Shown here piece after piece: positions 27,855-37,834 of a stretch of DNA of 38,046 nt (position 1 is its first letter; the number at the start of each line of letters is the position of its first letter). A model generated the notes under the pieces. It ran no database searches. It worked only from the letters and a program-made list of their open reading frames with translations, and was not told where the DNA came from. A program made the translations under genes and the position numbers. This stretch comes from Brevundimonas sp. (lineage in GTDB: Bacteria; Pseudomonadota; Alphaproteobacteria; Caulobacterales; Caulobacteraceae): contig NZ_PNLV01000012.1 of NCBI RefSeq assembly GCF_013823285.1, positions 1 through 38,046 of the forward strand. The letters run 5' to 3'.

Positions 27855-29669
27855 TCACGCCACCGCCTCGAACTCGTCGATCAGCCGCGCCAACCGCTGG
27901 CAGCCCACGCTCCAGAACGCCGGGTCGCGCGGATTCAGGCCGAAGGGCTTCAGCGCCTCCACATAGGTCCGCGTCCCGCCGGCGGCCAGAAGCTCGCGGT
28001 ACAGGGGCGCGAAGCCTTCCGGGTTCTCGCGCCGCTTCTCCATCAGGGCGGCCACCAGCAGGTCACCGAAGGCATAGGCGTACACATAGAAGGGCGAGTG
28101 CACGAAGTGGCTCACATAGGCCCACCAGTGCTCGTATCCATCATTGAGCTTGACCGTCGGGCCCAGGCTCGCCCCCATCTCCTCCATCCAGATCTCGCCG
28201 ATGCGGTCGACGGACACCTCGCCCTGCGCCCGCTCGTCATGGAAGCGGGTCTCGAACCGGTGGAAGGCGATCTGGCGCACCACGGTGTTCAGCCCGTCCT
28301 CGATGCGTCCCGCCAGCAGGCCGCGCTTCTCCTTTTCCGGAGCCGTGGCAAGCAGCCGATCAAAGGTCAGGCCCTCGGCGAAGATGGACGCCGTCTCGGC
28401 CAGGGTCAGGGGCGTGTCGGCCAGCAGGGTGCCCTGATCCGCCGCCAGCGTCTGGTGCACCCCATGGCCCAGTTCGTGGGCCAGGGTCAGCACGTCGCGC
28501 CGCTCGCCCATCCAGTTCAGGAACACATAGGGGTGCCGGTCCGCCGTCACCGGGTGGGCGTAGGCGCCGGACTGCTTGCCCGCCCGCGCCCGCCCGTCGA
28601 TCCACGGATTGTCGAAGAAGGCCCGGGCCCGGTCGCCGAACTCCGGGCCCAGATCATTGAAGCTGTCCAGCACCATGGCCCGGCCCTGACCCCAGTCGAA
28701 ACCGCGCGGGGCGGTGGTTTCGATAGGCGCGTTGCGATCCCACTGGTTCAGCTGCTTCAGGCCCATGGCCTTCGCTTTCAGCGCATAATAGCGGTGGGTC
28801 AGACGCGGATAGGCCTCGGCCACCGCATCGGCCATGGCGTCCACCGCCTCGCCGTCCACCTCGTTCATCAGGTGCTTCGATTGCGCCGGATAGGTGAATT
28901 TGCGCCAGCGGTCCTCCAGCGCCTTTTCCTGGGCCACGGTGTTCAGCACCAGCCCCATGGTCGTGGCTCGCGCGGCCAGCGCCTCGTTCAGCCCTTCGGC
29001 CGCCTTCTGGCGGCGCTCGGCCTTGGGATCCGACAGGCGGTTAAGCGCCTCCGCCAGGGTCAGCTCATCCTTGCCCGCGTTCACCCGCAGGGCGGCCAGG
29101 GTCTCGTCGAACAGGCGCGGCCACTGCATGGCGGCGGGCGCCCGCTCGGCGATGAACCGCTCCAGCTCGGGTGACAGTTCGTGGGGCTTGTTGGCCCGCA
29201 CCCGGCGCAGCCACGGCCGCCAGCGCGCGGCGGGCTCATGGGCGTTGAGCGCCGCCTCGATCTCGGCCTCCTCCAGCCGGTTGATCTCCAGCGTCAGCCA
29301 CAGGGTCTCGGCCGCGATGGTGGTCACCTTCTGGCGGATGTCCGCCTCGAAGCCCTGGGCGGCGCCGTCCTCCCGATTGGTGGACGCCGCAAGGAACGCG
29401 TAGGCTCCCAGCGCGCCCAGATGGTTGGACGCCTGTTCATAGGCCGTGATCGCCCTGTCCAGCCTCTGGCCCAGCATCGCCGCGTCGCCGCGCGCCGCCA
29501 CCAGTTCGCCTTCCAGCGCGTTCAGCTCGGCCACCGCCTTGCGCCCCGCCTCCAGATCCGCCGCCACCCGGTCGTCCGCGGGCGAGGCGTAGAGGTCGGA
29601 CAGGTCCCACAGGGGGGCTTCCTGGGGAGCTTCGGTCGGGGCCGCATCGGGCTTGAAGGGGGCGTTCAT
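27855..29669 (-). CDS. pepF: M3 family oligoendopeptidase F (PepF)
   Basis: This 604-residue cytoplasmic zinc peptidase of family M3 cleaves short peptides. The zinc motif HELGH is at 398-402 (TLAHELGHGVHQ) with a downstream Glu in LAETASIFAEGL as the third ligand. The N-terminal helical domain and the end segment YVYAYAFGDLLVAAL and GFAPLYRELLAAGGT match oligoendopeptidase F. ATG 29669 is preceded by GGGA; in-frame codons further upstream run over the divergent DUF1203 promoter and are not used. The gene is monocistronic. Confidence 0.95.
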   Translation of the reverse strand: MNAPFKPDAAPTEAPQEAPLWDLSDLYASPADDRVAADLEAGRKAVAELNALEGELVAARGDAAMLGQRLDRAITAYEQASNHLGALGAYAFLAASTNREDGAAQGFEADIRQKVTTIAAETLWLTLEINRLEEAEIEAALNAHEPAARWRPWLRRVRANKPHELSPELERFIAERAPAAMQWPRLFDETLAALRVNAGKDELTLAEALNRLSDPKAERRQKAAEGLNEALAARATTMGLVLNTVAQEKALEDRWRKFTYPAQSKHLMNEVDGEAVDAMADAVAEAYPRLTHRYYALKAKAMGLKQLNQWDRNAPIETTAPRGFDWGQGRAMVLDSFNDLGPEFGDRARAFFDNPWIDGRARAGKQSGAYAHPVTADRHPYVFLNWMGERRDVLTLAHELGHGVHQTLAADQGTLLADTPLTLAETASIFAEGLTFDRLLATAPEKEKRGLLAGRIEDGLNTVVRQIAFHRFETRFHDERAQGEVSVDRIGEIWMEEMGASLGPTVKLNDGYEHWWAYVSHFVHSPFYVYAYAFGDLLVAALMEKRRENPEGFAPLYRELLAAGGTRTYVEALKPFGLNPRDPAFWSVGCQRLARLIDEFEAVA

Positions 29670-29778
29670 GGTCCCTGTTCTGGTGATCCGGAACGCCCGG
29701 CGCAATGGCGGTTCCGAAAACCGCCAGCCGGATCGAGCCCATCGCGCTACGCCATCCGTGCTTCCACGGAGATGTCTC

Positions 29779-30246
29779 ATGTTCAGGATCGTCGGCCTGC
29801 CCCTCGCGCCCTTCGCCCCCCTTTTCGCCCTGCCGGATCAGGCGTTGGCGGACCGGGGCGCCCGGCGCGTTCCCGTCGCCCGCGCCGGCGTGGCCCCCTG
29901 CCGCGTCAGCCTCGCCGACGCCCGGCCCGGGCAGTCCGTCATCCTGCTGAACTACCCCCACCTGGACGACCCCGCCTCGCCCTTTCGCGCCTCGGGTCCG
30001 ATCTATGTGTCAGAGAGCGCCCGGGACCGTGCGCCGGACGTCGACCATGTGCCCCCCATGCTGGCCACGCGCCTCCTTTCCGCGCGCGTCTATGACGCCT
30101 CCAACATGATGATCGACGCTGATGTCATGGAGGGCGAAACCCTGGCCGGGCGCCTCGCGGACTGGCTCGCCGACCCCGAGGTTCGCCATGTCCATCTCCA
30201 CGCCGCGCGGCGTGGCTGCTATCTGGCCATGGCCGAGCGCGACTGA
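29779..30246 (+). CDS. DUF1203 family protein
   Basis: The 155-residue cytoplasmic protein matches DUF1203 along its whole length: FRIVGLPLAPFAPLFALPD at the start, PCRVSLADARPGQSVILLNYPHL, a SGPIYVSESA strand, VPPMLATRLLSARVYDASNMMIDADV and a C-terminal VRHVHLHAARRGCYLA. Function is not known. ATG 29779 has GAGATG-type purine bases upstream and matches the family N-terminus. It is divergent from pepF with 109 bases between starts. Confidence 0.9.
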   Translation: MFRIVGLPLAPFAPLFALPDQALADRGARRVPVARAGVAPCRVSLADARPGQSVILLNYPHLDDPASPFRASGPIYVSESARDRAPDVDHVPPMLATRLLSARVYDASNMMIDADVMEGETLAGRLADWLADPEVRHVHLHAARRGCYLAMAERD

Positions 30247-30303
30247 CCCTTCCCTCCTGTCTCCTTTTCAGGCCAGATGCGGCGGAAAAACGGGGAAGAC
30301 GCC

Positions 30304-32046
30304 ATGACCATCTTCGGCGCCAACGAGATTGCGGATCGCGGGCCGGACGACGGGCGTCTGGGCTGGACCCGGCTGGTCATCGGTCTGGTCCAGGGCGCGG
30401 CCTTGCTGGGGCTCTATCTCGCGCTCGAGAACCGGGCGTGGCCGGCCACCGTCCCCGGCCTGTTCGCGCCGCTGGTGCTGGTCTTCGCCTGGCTGCCCAT
30501 CGTCCTGCTGGGCGCCGTCGGCCGGATGCGGCTTCGCACCCTCCTGATCTGGGGACTCACCGCAGCGGCGCTTCTGGCGCTCATGGGCTGGTGGAGCGTG
30601 ACCTGGGGCGTGCGGCCCAGCGGACTGAACGAGCCGCTGGCCGCACCCGTCGTCTTCGCGGCCTCGGCGGCCATGCTGTTCATCGCCCACCATCTGATCC
30701 TGCCCGCCGACCGGGCGCGGCGCTGGCTCGCCCCCTATCCCGCCTATTTCGACACGGCCTGGAAGGCGGGGGTGCAGCTGGCCCTGTCCGTCGCCTTCAC
30801 CGGCGCCTTCTGGCTGCTGCTGTTTCTCGGCGCGGGGCTGTTCAGCGTCATTGGCCTGAACTTCTTGCGCGACCTGCTCGGTCAGGAGTGGTTCTCCATT
30901 CCGGTCACCACCCTGGCCTTCTCGGCCGCCGTGCACCTGACCGATGTGAAGGATGGGCTGATCCGGGGCGTGCGCACCGTGGCCCTGATGCTGCTGTCCT
31001 GGCTGATGCCGGTGATGACCCTGATCACCGCCGCCTTCATCCTGGCCCTGCCCTTCGCGGGCGTGGGCCGCCTGTGGGACGAGGGCTATGGCACGAGCCT
31101 GATGCTGGCCGCGGCCGCGGCCCTGATCATCCTCATCAACGCCGCCTATCAGGACGGCGAGCCCGACGGCGCGCCCCCTGTGGTGCTGCAATGGGCCGCA
31201 CGGATCGCGGGCGTGCTGCTGGTCCCCCTGATCGGCCTGGCCCTGTGGGGTCTCGCCCTGCGCATCGGCCAGCACGGCCTGACCCCCGAGCGCATCATCG
31301 CCGCCGCCTGCGTCCTGGTGGGCGCGGTTCACGCCGTCGGCTACGCCATCGCCGCCGTGAAGCCCGGCCCGTGGATGCGTCCGCTGGAGCGCACCAACGT
31401 CATCGGCGGCGTGGTCGCGGTCGCCGGCGTCCTGGCCCTGTTCACCCCCCTCGCCGACCCGGCCCGCCTGTCCGTCGCCGACCAGATGCGCCGCCTCGAA
31501 ACCGGCCAAGTCTCCGCCGAGACGTTCGACTACGCCTTCCTGCGCTTCGACGCGGGCCGTTCTGGTCGGGAAGCGCTGGATCGCCTGGCGGAATCCGACG
31601 ATCCGGAGATCGCAAGACGCGCAGGCGAGGCGAAGGATGTCGAGTATCGGCAGACGCTGGGCGAGCCGATTGAAGGCCCGCCCGTCATAGACGTTTTGCC
31701 GGGGTCCAGCGCTCTGCCCGACGATTTCCTGAGCGGGCACCCGCAGTCTCACCGACGGGCGAACTGTCAGGTCGTCGGCGACTGCGTGGCCATGTCTCGC
31801 GATCTAGACGGTGACGGACGGCCAGAATGGCTGGTCGCAACCGCTGATCGCATCATCGTATATCGTCAGGTCAATGGCGCCTGGCGCGAGATCGGCGCCT
31901 ATGAGGTCAACGCTTGTCGTGCGGAAGGCCAGGACGCGCGAAATCTGTTGCGCCAAGACCTTGAAACGGAGCGCTCGACCATCCCTCCCCTGATCCTGGA
32001 GGGCACGGCCATTCCCTTTTCACCTCGTCCGCACTGTTGGTCTTAA
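30304..32046 (+). CDS. DUF4153 family multi-helix membrane protein with C-terminal soluble part
   Basis: The 580-residue protein has about twelve membrane helices in residues 25-400, with the DUF4153 pattern (WSVTWGVRPSG, LLFLGAGLFSVIGLNFLRDLL, SWLMPVMTLITAAFILALPFAGVGRLW). The last 170 residues are soluble and include a DLDGDGRPEWLVAT calcium-loop-like segment of the FG-GAP type and four cysteines. Function of the family is unknown. ATG 30304 has GGGGAAG upstream. The DNA of the last roughly 450 bases looks less GC-rich than the rest, so the tail may have a different history. Confidence 0.85.
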   Translation: MTIFGANEIADRGPDDGRLGWTRLVIGLVQGAALLGLYLALENRAWPATVPGLFAPLVLVFAWLPIVLLGAVGRMRLRTLLIWGLTAAALLALMGWWSVTWGVRPSGLNEPLAAPVVFAASAAMLFIAHHLILPADRARRWLAPYPAYFDTAWKAGVQLALSVAFTGAFWLLLFLGAGLFSVIGLNFLRDLLGQEWFSIPVTTLAFSAAVHLTDVKDGLIRGVRTVALMLLSWLMPVMTLITAAFILALPFAGVGRLWDEGYGTSLMLAAAAALIILINAAYQDGEPDGAPPVVLQWAARIAGVLLVPLIGLALWGLALRIGQHGLTPERIIAAACVLVGAVHAVGYAIAAVKPGPWMRPLERTNVIGGVVAVAGVLALFTPLADPARLSVADQMRRLETGQVSAETFDYAFLRFDAGRSGREALDRLAESDDPEIARRAGEAKDVEYRQTLGEPIEGPPVIDVLPGSSALPDDFLSGHPQSHRRANCQVVGDCVAMSRDLDGDGRPEWLVATADRIIVYRQVNGAWREIGAYEVNACRAEGQDARNLLRQDLETERSTIPPLILEGTAIPFSPRPHCWS

Positions 32047-32144
32047 ACCCGATCTTCACCCCCTGCGGCCTAAAACCGTCCCGAAACGAGCCAGTCCCGA
32101 TCAATGAGGACCGGCCGTACGGTTGATGATGAAGGGTGGCTCCC

Positions 32145-33596
<1,452 letters not shown>

Positions 33597-33752
33597 GCTC
33601 CCGATCGCCGATAACAGGCTGAATTCTCCCGTTGCAGTCATGCCGCGACGGAATCGCCGCAATTGACGCGTTAGACGGTCATTGAACCGGGGGGTCGGCA
33701 AGGTTCGCGGCCCAGACGAACTCCCCGGCCCTCCCCAACCGGATACGCATAC

Positions 33753-36584
33753 ATGTCTCTCTCGACCACCGCCCTGACCGGGCTGGCCGCGCTGCTCGTT
33801 CAATCCGCCGGCGTTCCGCAGGACGCCGGCCAGGACCCGGTCCTCGAGGACGACGGCGTCACCTCCGTTTCCGAACTCATCATCATCGCCCCGCGTCGGC
33901 GGGGCGATGTGCAGACCGACATCCCACCCGAGCTGGAGCTGGACGCCGCCGACATCCAGGCCTACGGCGCCTCGGACATCGCCCAGTTGCTGGAGTTCCT
34001 GGAGCCGGTCACCACCAGTTCGCGCGGCGGCTCGCCCGTCTTCCTGGTCAACGGACGGCGCATTTCAGGTTTCCGGGAAATCAGGGGACTGCCCTCCGAG
34101 GCCATCGAACGGGTCCAGGTCCTGCCCGAGGAAGTGGCTCTGCAGTTCGGCTACCGCGCCGACCAGCGGGTGGTGAATTTCATCCTGAAGGACCCCTTCC
34201 GCTCGACCACCGCCGAAGTGCAGTTGCGCGGCCCCACCGCGGGGGGCCGCTCGGGCTATGAGGTCGAGGCCGACATCCTGCGCATTGACGGCGACAACCG
34301 CTGGTCCATCGACATCGAGCACGAGCGCGACACCGCCCTTTTCGAGACCGAGCGCAATATCGTCCGGGATCCCGGCTCCACCCCCTACGACCTGATCGGC
34401 AACATCTCGGCGCCTATGTTCGGCGCCGAGATCGATCCCGCCTTCTCGGCCGCGGTGGGACAGACCGCCTTCGTGGCGCCCGTGCCCATGAGTGGAACCA
34501 GCCTCGCGGACTTCGCCGGCGCCTACGGCCCGCCGGGTCGGGGCAATCTCAGCGACTGGCGCACCTTGCAGCCCGAGAGCGAGCAGAATTCCATCTCCGC
34601 CACGCTCAAGCGCGGCCTGCCTGGCGACATCCAGGCCACCGTCAGCGCCAGCCTGGAAGACCAGACCAGCGAGCGCTTCAACGGCCTGCCGGGCCTGGCC
34701 CTGATCGTGCCGTCGGGCGTGGGCGGCTCGCCCTTCTCGCAGGACGTGACCCTTTATCGTTTCCTCGACACGCCTGAGGCCCTCAGCACGCGCACCGACA
34801 GCCTGCAGGCCGAGCTGGGCGTGCTGCTGGACGGTTTCATCGGCGACGACTGGCGCTGGAGCTTCAACGGCGAATACACCCGCAACGAACGGGACACCGT
34901 CACCGGCCGGGGCTTTGACGTCACGACCTACCAGGACCGTCTGGACGCGGGCGATCCGGCCGTCAGCCCGTTCGGCCCGCTGACGGGGGCCGACTTCACC
35001 CGCCTGCCCGATGACCTGGCCAACTCCGTGACCAGCCGCTACAGCGGCGAGGCGGTGTTCACCGGGCCGCTGATGGAGCTCCCGGCGGGCGACCTGCGCT
35101 CCACCTTCACCTTCGGCGCCGATCGCCAGACCCTGGAGTCCTGGTCCCTGCGTTCGGGCGTCGAGACCGAGCGCGACCTGTCCCGCGACCGGCTGAACGC
35201 CCAGACCAGCTTCGACATCCCCGTCTTCGAGCGTGATGAGGAGAACCCCACCCTGCTGGGCGACCTCTCCCTCAATGTGAACGCGGGCTATGAGGACGTG
35301 TCGGACTTCGGCGGGCTGAACACCCTGGGCGTGAACCTGAACTGGAGCCCGGTGGACCGCCTGTCCTTCCTGACCGGCTACACCCGTCAGGATCAGGCCC
35401 CGGGCATCGCCCAGCTGAACGATCCGGTCATCGCGACACCCAACACTGCGGTGTTCGATTTCGCCACCGGCGACACCGTGCTGGTCACCCGCACCACCGG
35501 CGGCAATCCGGACCTGAACGCCGCGACCCGCTCGGTCTGGCGCGCGGGCCTGAACTGGCAGCCGCTGGAAGGCGAACAGCTTCGCATCACCTCCACCTGG
35601 ACCCGCACCTCAATCGAGAACGAGGTCAACGGCTTCCCGGCCGTGACCGCTGCCCTGGAAGCCGCCCTGCCGGACCGGTTCACCCGCGACGGCGACGGAA
35701 CCCTGCTGGCCGTGGACGCCCGCCCCGTGAACTTCGCCCAGGTTGATCGTCAGGATCTGCGCACCGGCTTCAGCTTCTCGCGCGCCTTCGGTCAGCCGAC
35801 CCAGGCCGCGACTCCGGACGCGGGCGCTCGCGGACAGGGTCGCGGCCCAGGTCAGCGAGGACAGGGCCAGCGAGGACAGGGCGAACCGGGTCAGGGCGAA
35901 CGGGGCGAGGCGCGCCCCGCGCCCCCCCAGGACGGGTCGGCTCCGGCTGAAGGACCCGGCGGCGGCGCGGTCGTTGTCCGTGAGGGCGGCGAAGGCCCGC
36001 CCCGAGGCGCGGGGCGCACAGGCGGCGGCCAGGGCGGCCCCGGCGGCGGCATGCGCATGGGCGGCGGCGGCCGGGGCGGACCCGGCGGCGGCATGCAGCC
36101 CGGTCAGGGCCGCTACAACATCTCGGTGTTCCACACCTGGCGCATCCAGGACGAGATCCTGATCGCCCCCGGCCTGCCGATCCTCGACCTGCTGGACGGC
36201 GACGCCACCGACGCCGGCGGCGGCAGTCCGCGCCACCAGATTCAGGCCCAGGGCGGGGTCTTCAGGAACGGCATGGGCGTGTTTGTGAACGCCACCTGGC
36301 GCGAAGGCACACGCGTGGACGGCGGGACTGGACCGGACCTGTTCTTCGACGACCGCACCACGGTGGGGATCAACGCCTTCGTGGACCTGGGCGCCCGCGA
36401 GAGTCTGGTGGCGCGCTTGCCATGGCTGGAGAACTCGCGCGTCAACCTGCGCGTCCAGAACCTGTTCAACTCTCGCCCCAGCGTGGTCTCCAGCGACGGA
36501 ACCACCCCGGTCAACTACCAGCCGGACTTCCTGGACCCCGAAGGCCGCACGATCAGCATCACCTTCCGCAAGATCCTGTTCTAG
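33753..36584 (+). CDS. TonB-dependent receptor-like outer-membrane protein with Gly/Arg/Gln-rich insert
   Basis: The 943-residue protein starts with a short signal-like segment and an acidic linker, then a reduced plug (about 55-140, PVFLVNGRRISGFREIRGLPSEAIERVQVLPEEVALQFG as landmark region) and a beta-barrel ending in phenylalanine (ISITFRKILF). No STN domain is present. Residues about 686-786 form a low-complexity Gly, Arg, Gln and Pro-rich insert (GRGPGQRGQGQRGQG type, then GGGMRMGGGGRGG type) in what should be an extracellular or periplasmic loop. The insert is coded by short tandem DNA repeats (35820-36110). ATG 33753 is the only well-placed start. Ligand and role are unknown. Confidence 0.87.
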   Translation: MSLSTTALTGLAALLVQSAGVPQDAGQDPVLEDDGVTSVSELIIIAPRRRGDVQTDIPPELELDAADIQAYGASDIAQLLEFLEPVTTSSRGGSPVFLVNGRRISGFREIRGLPSEAIERVQVLPEEVALQFGYRADQRVVNFILKDPFRSTTAEVQLRGPTAGGRSGYEVEADILRIDGDNRWSIDIEHERDTALFETERNIVRDPGSTPYDLIGNISAPMFGAEIDPAFSAAVGQTAFVAPVPMSGTSLADFAGAYGPPGRGNLSDWRTLQPESEQNSISATLKRGLPGDIQATVSASLEDQTSERFNGLPGLALIVPSGVGGSPFSQDVTLYRFLDTPEALSTRTDSLQAELGVLLDGFIGDDWRWSFNGEYTRNERDTVTGRGFDVTTYQDRLDAGDPAVSPFGPLTGADFTRLPDDLANSVTSRYSGEAVFTGPLMELPAGDLRSTFTFGADRQTLESWSLRSGVETERDLSRDRLNAQTSFDIPVFERDEENPTLLGDLSLNVNAGYEDVSDFGGLNTLGVNLNWSPVDRLSFLTGYTRQDQAPGIAQLNDPVIATPNTAVFDFATGDTVLVTRTTGGNPDLNAATRSVWRAGLNWQPLEGEQLRITSTWTRTSIENEVNGFPAVTAALEAALPDRFTRDGDGTLLAVDARPVNFAQVDRQDLRTGFSFSRAFGQPTQAATPDAGARGQGRGPGQRGQGQRGQGEPGQGERGEARPAPPQDGSAPAEGPGGGAVVVREGGEGPPRGAGRTGGGQGGPGGGMRMGGGGRGGPGGGMQPGQGRYNISVFHTWRIQDEILIAPGLPILDLLDGDATDAGGGSPRHQIQAQGGVFRNGMGVFVNATWREGTRVDGGTGPDLFFDDRTTVGINAFVDLGARESLVARLPWLENSRVNLRVQNLFNSRPSVVSSDGTTPVNYQPDFLDPEGRTISITFRKILF

Positions 36585-36600
36585 CCGGGATCTGCGCCGC

Positions 36601-36828
36601 TCATTCCGACGACGGGGATGAGCGGCCCCGCGCGGGCTTCTTCCGCGCACCGCGCCGGTCGTTCTCCCCCTTCGCCTTCTTCGCGATCTCTTTCAGCTTT
36701 CGCGCCTGCAGGGCCGACAGCGACTGGCCCGGAGCGCCCTTCTCGGGGTCGCCGAAGGCGCGGCCGTAGGTCTTCACCCGGTCCGACACCGACCCCAGGA
36801 ACTCGTCCTCCCAGTCCGACAGCTGCAC
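36601..36828 (-). CDS. Unidentified protein downstream of gapR, N-terminus unclear
   Basis: From GTG 36828 to TGA 36601 there are 75 codons with a sensible, protein-like sequence (WEDEFLGSVSDRVKTYGRAF, then SLSALQARKLKEIAKKAKGE and a basic tail). The same frame stays open upstream to 37134, inside gapR, and the part just before the GTG also looks coding (EAAKKAAQRSALNALKRARRAADKAG), but no ATG, GTG or TTG occurs in it. The true start may be CTG, a frameshift from gapR, or the gene may be damaged. I recognise no family. Its basic, helical nature and position next to gapR are all that can be said. Confidence 0.55.
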   Translation of the reverse strand: MQLSDWEDEFLGSVSDRVKTYGRAFGDPEKGAPGQSLSALQARKLKEIAKKAKGENDRRGARKKPARGRSSPSSE

Positions 36829-36930
36829 CCCCGCCTTGTCGGCGGCGCGGCGCGCGCGCTTCAGGGCGTTCAGCGCAGAGCGCTGGGCGGCCTTCTTCGC
36901 CGCCTCATAGGGGGAGTCCTTTTGAGCGCC

Positions 36931-36989
36931 GCCCTTCGGGCTGCTTGAGCCGCTCTTTTGCGCGCTACCGCCCTTCGGGCTGCTTGAGC
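36931..36989. repeat. Two direct copies of a 20-bp dyad-containing repeat
   Basis: Identical 20-base copies (GCCCTTCGGGCTGCTTGAGC) lie at 36931-36950 and 36970-36989 with similar flanks (about 33 bases related). Each contains a GCCC-TTC-GGGC hairpin. The reverse complement, with GCTCAAGCAG, resembles the GCCCTCAAGCAG elements at 37445 and 37923. Confidence 0.65.
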
Positions 36990-37030
36990 GCAGTCCGCCG
37001 TCCTTGCGTCCGAAACCGGACCGCTTCAGC

Positions 37031-37303
37031 TCAGATCTCGCCGAGGGCGGCCAGATAGAGGTCCAGGATCGCCTCTTCCTCCTGGCGCTTGGCCTTGTCC
37101 AGCTTGCGGATGCGGATGACCTTGCGCAGGGTCTTCACATCATAGCCCTCGCCCTTGGCCTCGGCGAAGACCTCCTTCATGTCGGCCATGATCGCCTGCT
37201 TGTCCTCCTCCAGACGCTCCAGGCGCTCGATGATGGTGCGCAGGCGGCCCTGGGCCGAGGCGTTCAGGACGTCAGGATTGGCGAAGGCGGCGTCGTCGGC
37301 CAA
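37031..37303 (-). CDS. gapR: Nucleoid-associated protein GapR (DUF2312)
   Basis: GapR binds overtwisted, AT-rich DNA, helps topoisomerases act ahead of replication forks and is essential or growth-important in Caulobacter. The 90-residue product matches DUF2312 along its length: coiled-coil QGRLRTIIERLERLEEDKQAI, the AKGEGYDVKTLRKVIRIRKLD DNA-contact region and the conserved RQEEEAILDLYLAALGEI end. The start is TTG 37303 with GGAG upstream; no better start exists. It has a candidate promoter at 37344-37372, and may be co-transcribed with the next gene at 36601-36828. Confidence 0.94.
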   Translation of the reverse strand: MADDAAFANPDVLNASAQGRLRTIIERLERLEEDKQAIMADMKEVFAEAKGEGYDVKTLRKVIRIRKLDKAKRQEEEAILDLYLAALGEI

Positions 37304-37343
37304 GGGGGATGCTCCGGGACAGGGATTGGATTTCAGGCGCGGA

Positions 37344-37372
37344 CGCTAACCATGCGAAACGCATCAGCTCAA
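37344..37372 (-). promoter_or_regulatory. Candidate gapR promoter with an internal palindrome
   Basis: On the minus strand TTGAGC (37367-37372) and TTAGCG (37344-37349) are 17 bases apart. A perfect palindrome ATGCG-AAA-CGCAT (37352-37364) fills the spacer, a place where a repressor would block the polymerase. Match to -10 consensus is moderate. Confidence 0.45.
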
Positions 37373-37383
37373 CGCCACACGCG

Positions 37384-37413
37384 AAAAAGGCCACGGACAA
37401 TCGCCCATGGCCT
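37384..37413 (-). terminator. Intrinsic terminator downstream of rpmJ
   Basis: On the minus strand AGGCCA / TGGCCT form a stem (with extra inner GG/CC pairs) followed directly by TTTTTC. It lies 84 bases after the rpmJ stop and should separate rpmJ from gapR. Confidence 0.75.
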
Positions 37414-37444
37414 GTGGATCATTCCGACGCTCGCCCGATCCGCG

Positions 37445-37488
37445 GCGCCCTCAAGCAGAGAGCGCTCGCGGCGCGAACGATAGGGCGC
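37445..37488. repeat. GCCCTCAAGCAG-type dyad element, copy after rpmJ
   Basis: GCGCCCT and AGGGCGC bracket a 30-base core CAAGCAGAGAGCG...GAACGAT. It is related to the element at 37923-37962 (same CCCTCAAGCAG start and CGATAGGGC end), so it is an intergenic repeat family rather than a unique terminator. Confidence 0.65.
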
Positions 37489-37496
37489 TAAGAAGC

Positions 37497-37622
37497 TTAG
37501 CCCTGCTTCGCCTTGAAGCGCGGGTCGGTCTTGTTGATCACATAGACCACGCCCTTGCGGCGCACGATCTTGCAGTCACGGTGGCGCGACTTCAGCGACT
37601 TCAGCGAGCTACGGACCTTCAT
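37497..37622 (-). CDS. rpmJ: 50S ribosomal protein L36
   Basis: The 41-residue product ([20 protein letters not shown]...) is the alphaproteobacterial form of L36: basic, with [14 protein letters not shown] in the middle and [14 protein letters not shown] at the end. It keeps a single cysteine and lacks the full zinc-ribbon set, the usual C-minus form. ATG 37622 is preceded by GAAGGA. It has a consensus-like promoter at 37713-37741 and an intrinsic terminator at 37384-37413, so it is read alone. Confidence 0.96.
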   Translation of the reverse strand: MKVRSSLKSLKSRHRDCKIVRRKGVVYVINKTDPRFKAKQG

Positions 37623-37679
37623 GGTCTCAATCCTTCGGAGCGCACCGCAAGGAGGTCTCGGGCGCGAAACAAAACGAAA

Positions 37680-37701
37680 CGCCGCAAGCGGACCTGCGGC
37701 G
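37680..37701 (-). promoter_or_regulatory. Hairpin in the rpmJ leader
   Basis: CGCCGCA and TGCGGCG form a 7-bp stem with an 8-base loop just downstream of the predicted transcription start of rpmJ. It may stabilise the 5' end or serve translational control. Function is inferred. Confidence 0.4.
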
Positions 37702-37712
37702 GGGAGACGGGC

Positions 37713-37741
37713 CTATAGGTCAGCCGCGCCTGTCCTGTCAA
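37713..37741 (-). promoter_or_regulatory. Sigma-70-type promoter of rpmJ
   Basis: On the minus strand a perfect -35 TTGACA (37736-37741) and a -10 CTATAG (37713-37718) are separated by exactly 17 bases. The start point is expected near 37706, giving a leader of about 84 bases. Confidence 0.75.
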
Positions 37742-37805
37742 CGGGAAACCACCTCAAACCCGGCCGCGCTCGCCCCCGTTTGATCCCCCTGCCTTCGCCT
37801 GCACC

Positions 37806-37811
37806 TATAAT
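37806..37811 (+). promoter_or_regulatory. Isolated consensus -10 box (TATAAT)
   Basis: A perfect TATAAT in GC-rich DNA, pointing right towards the composite repeats. The best -35 candidate (TTGATC at 37780-37785) is 20 bases away, so the promoter is weakly supported. Confidence 0.3.
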
Positions 37812-37834
37812 GCCCCTGATCAGCGAGCCAGGGA

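Noticed and set aside
32080..32144. CtrA box or sigma-54 promoter upstream of tacA
   Set aside because: No TTAA-N7-TTAA pair and no GG-N10-GC element were found in the intergenic sequence.
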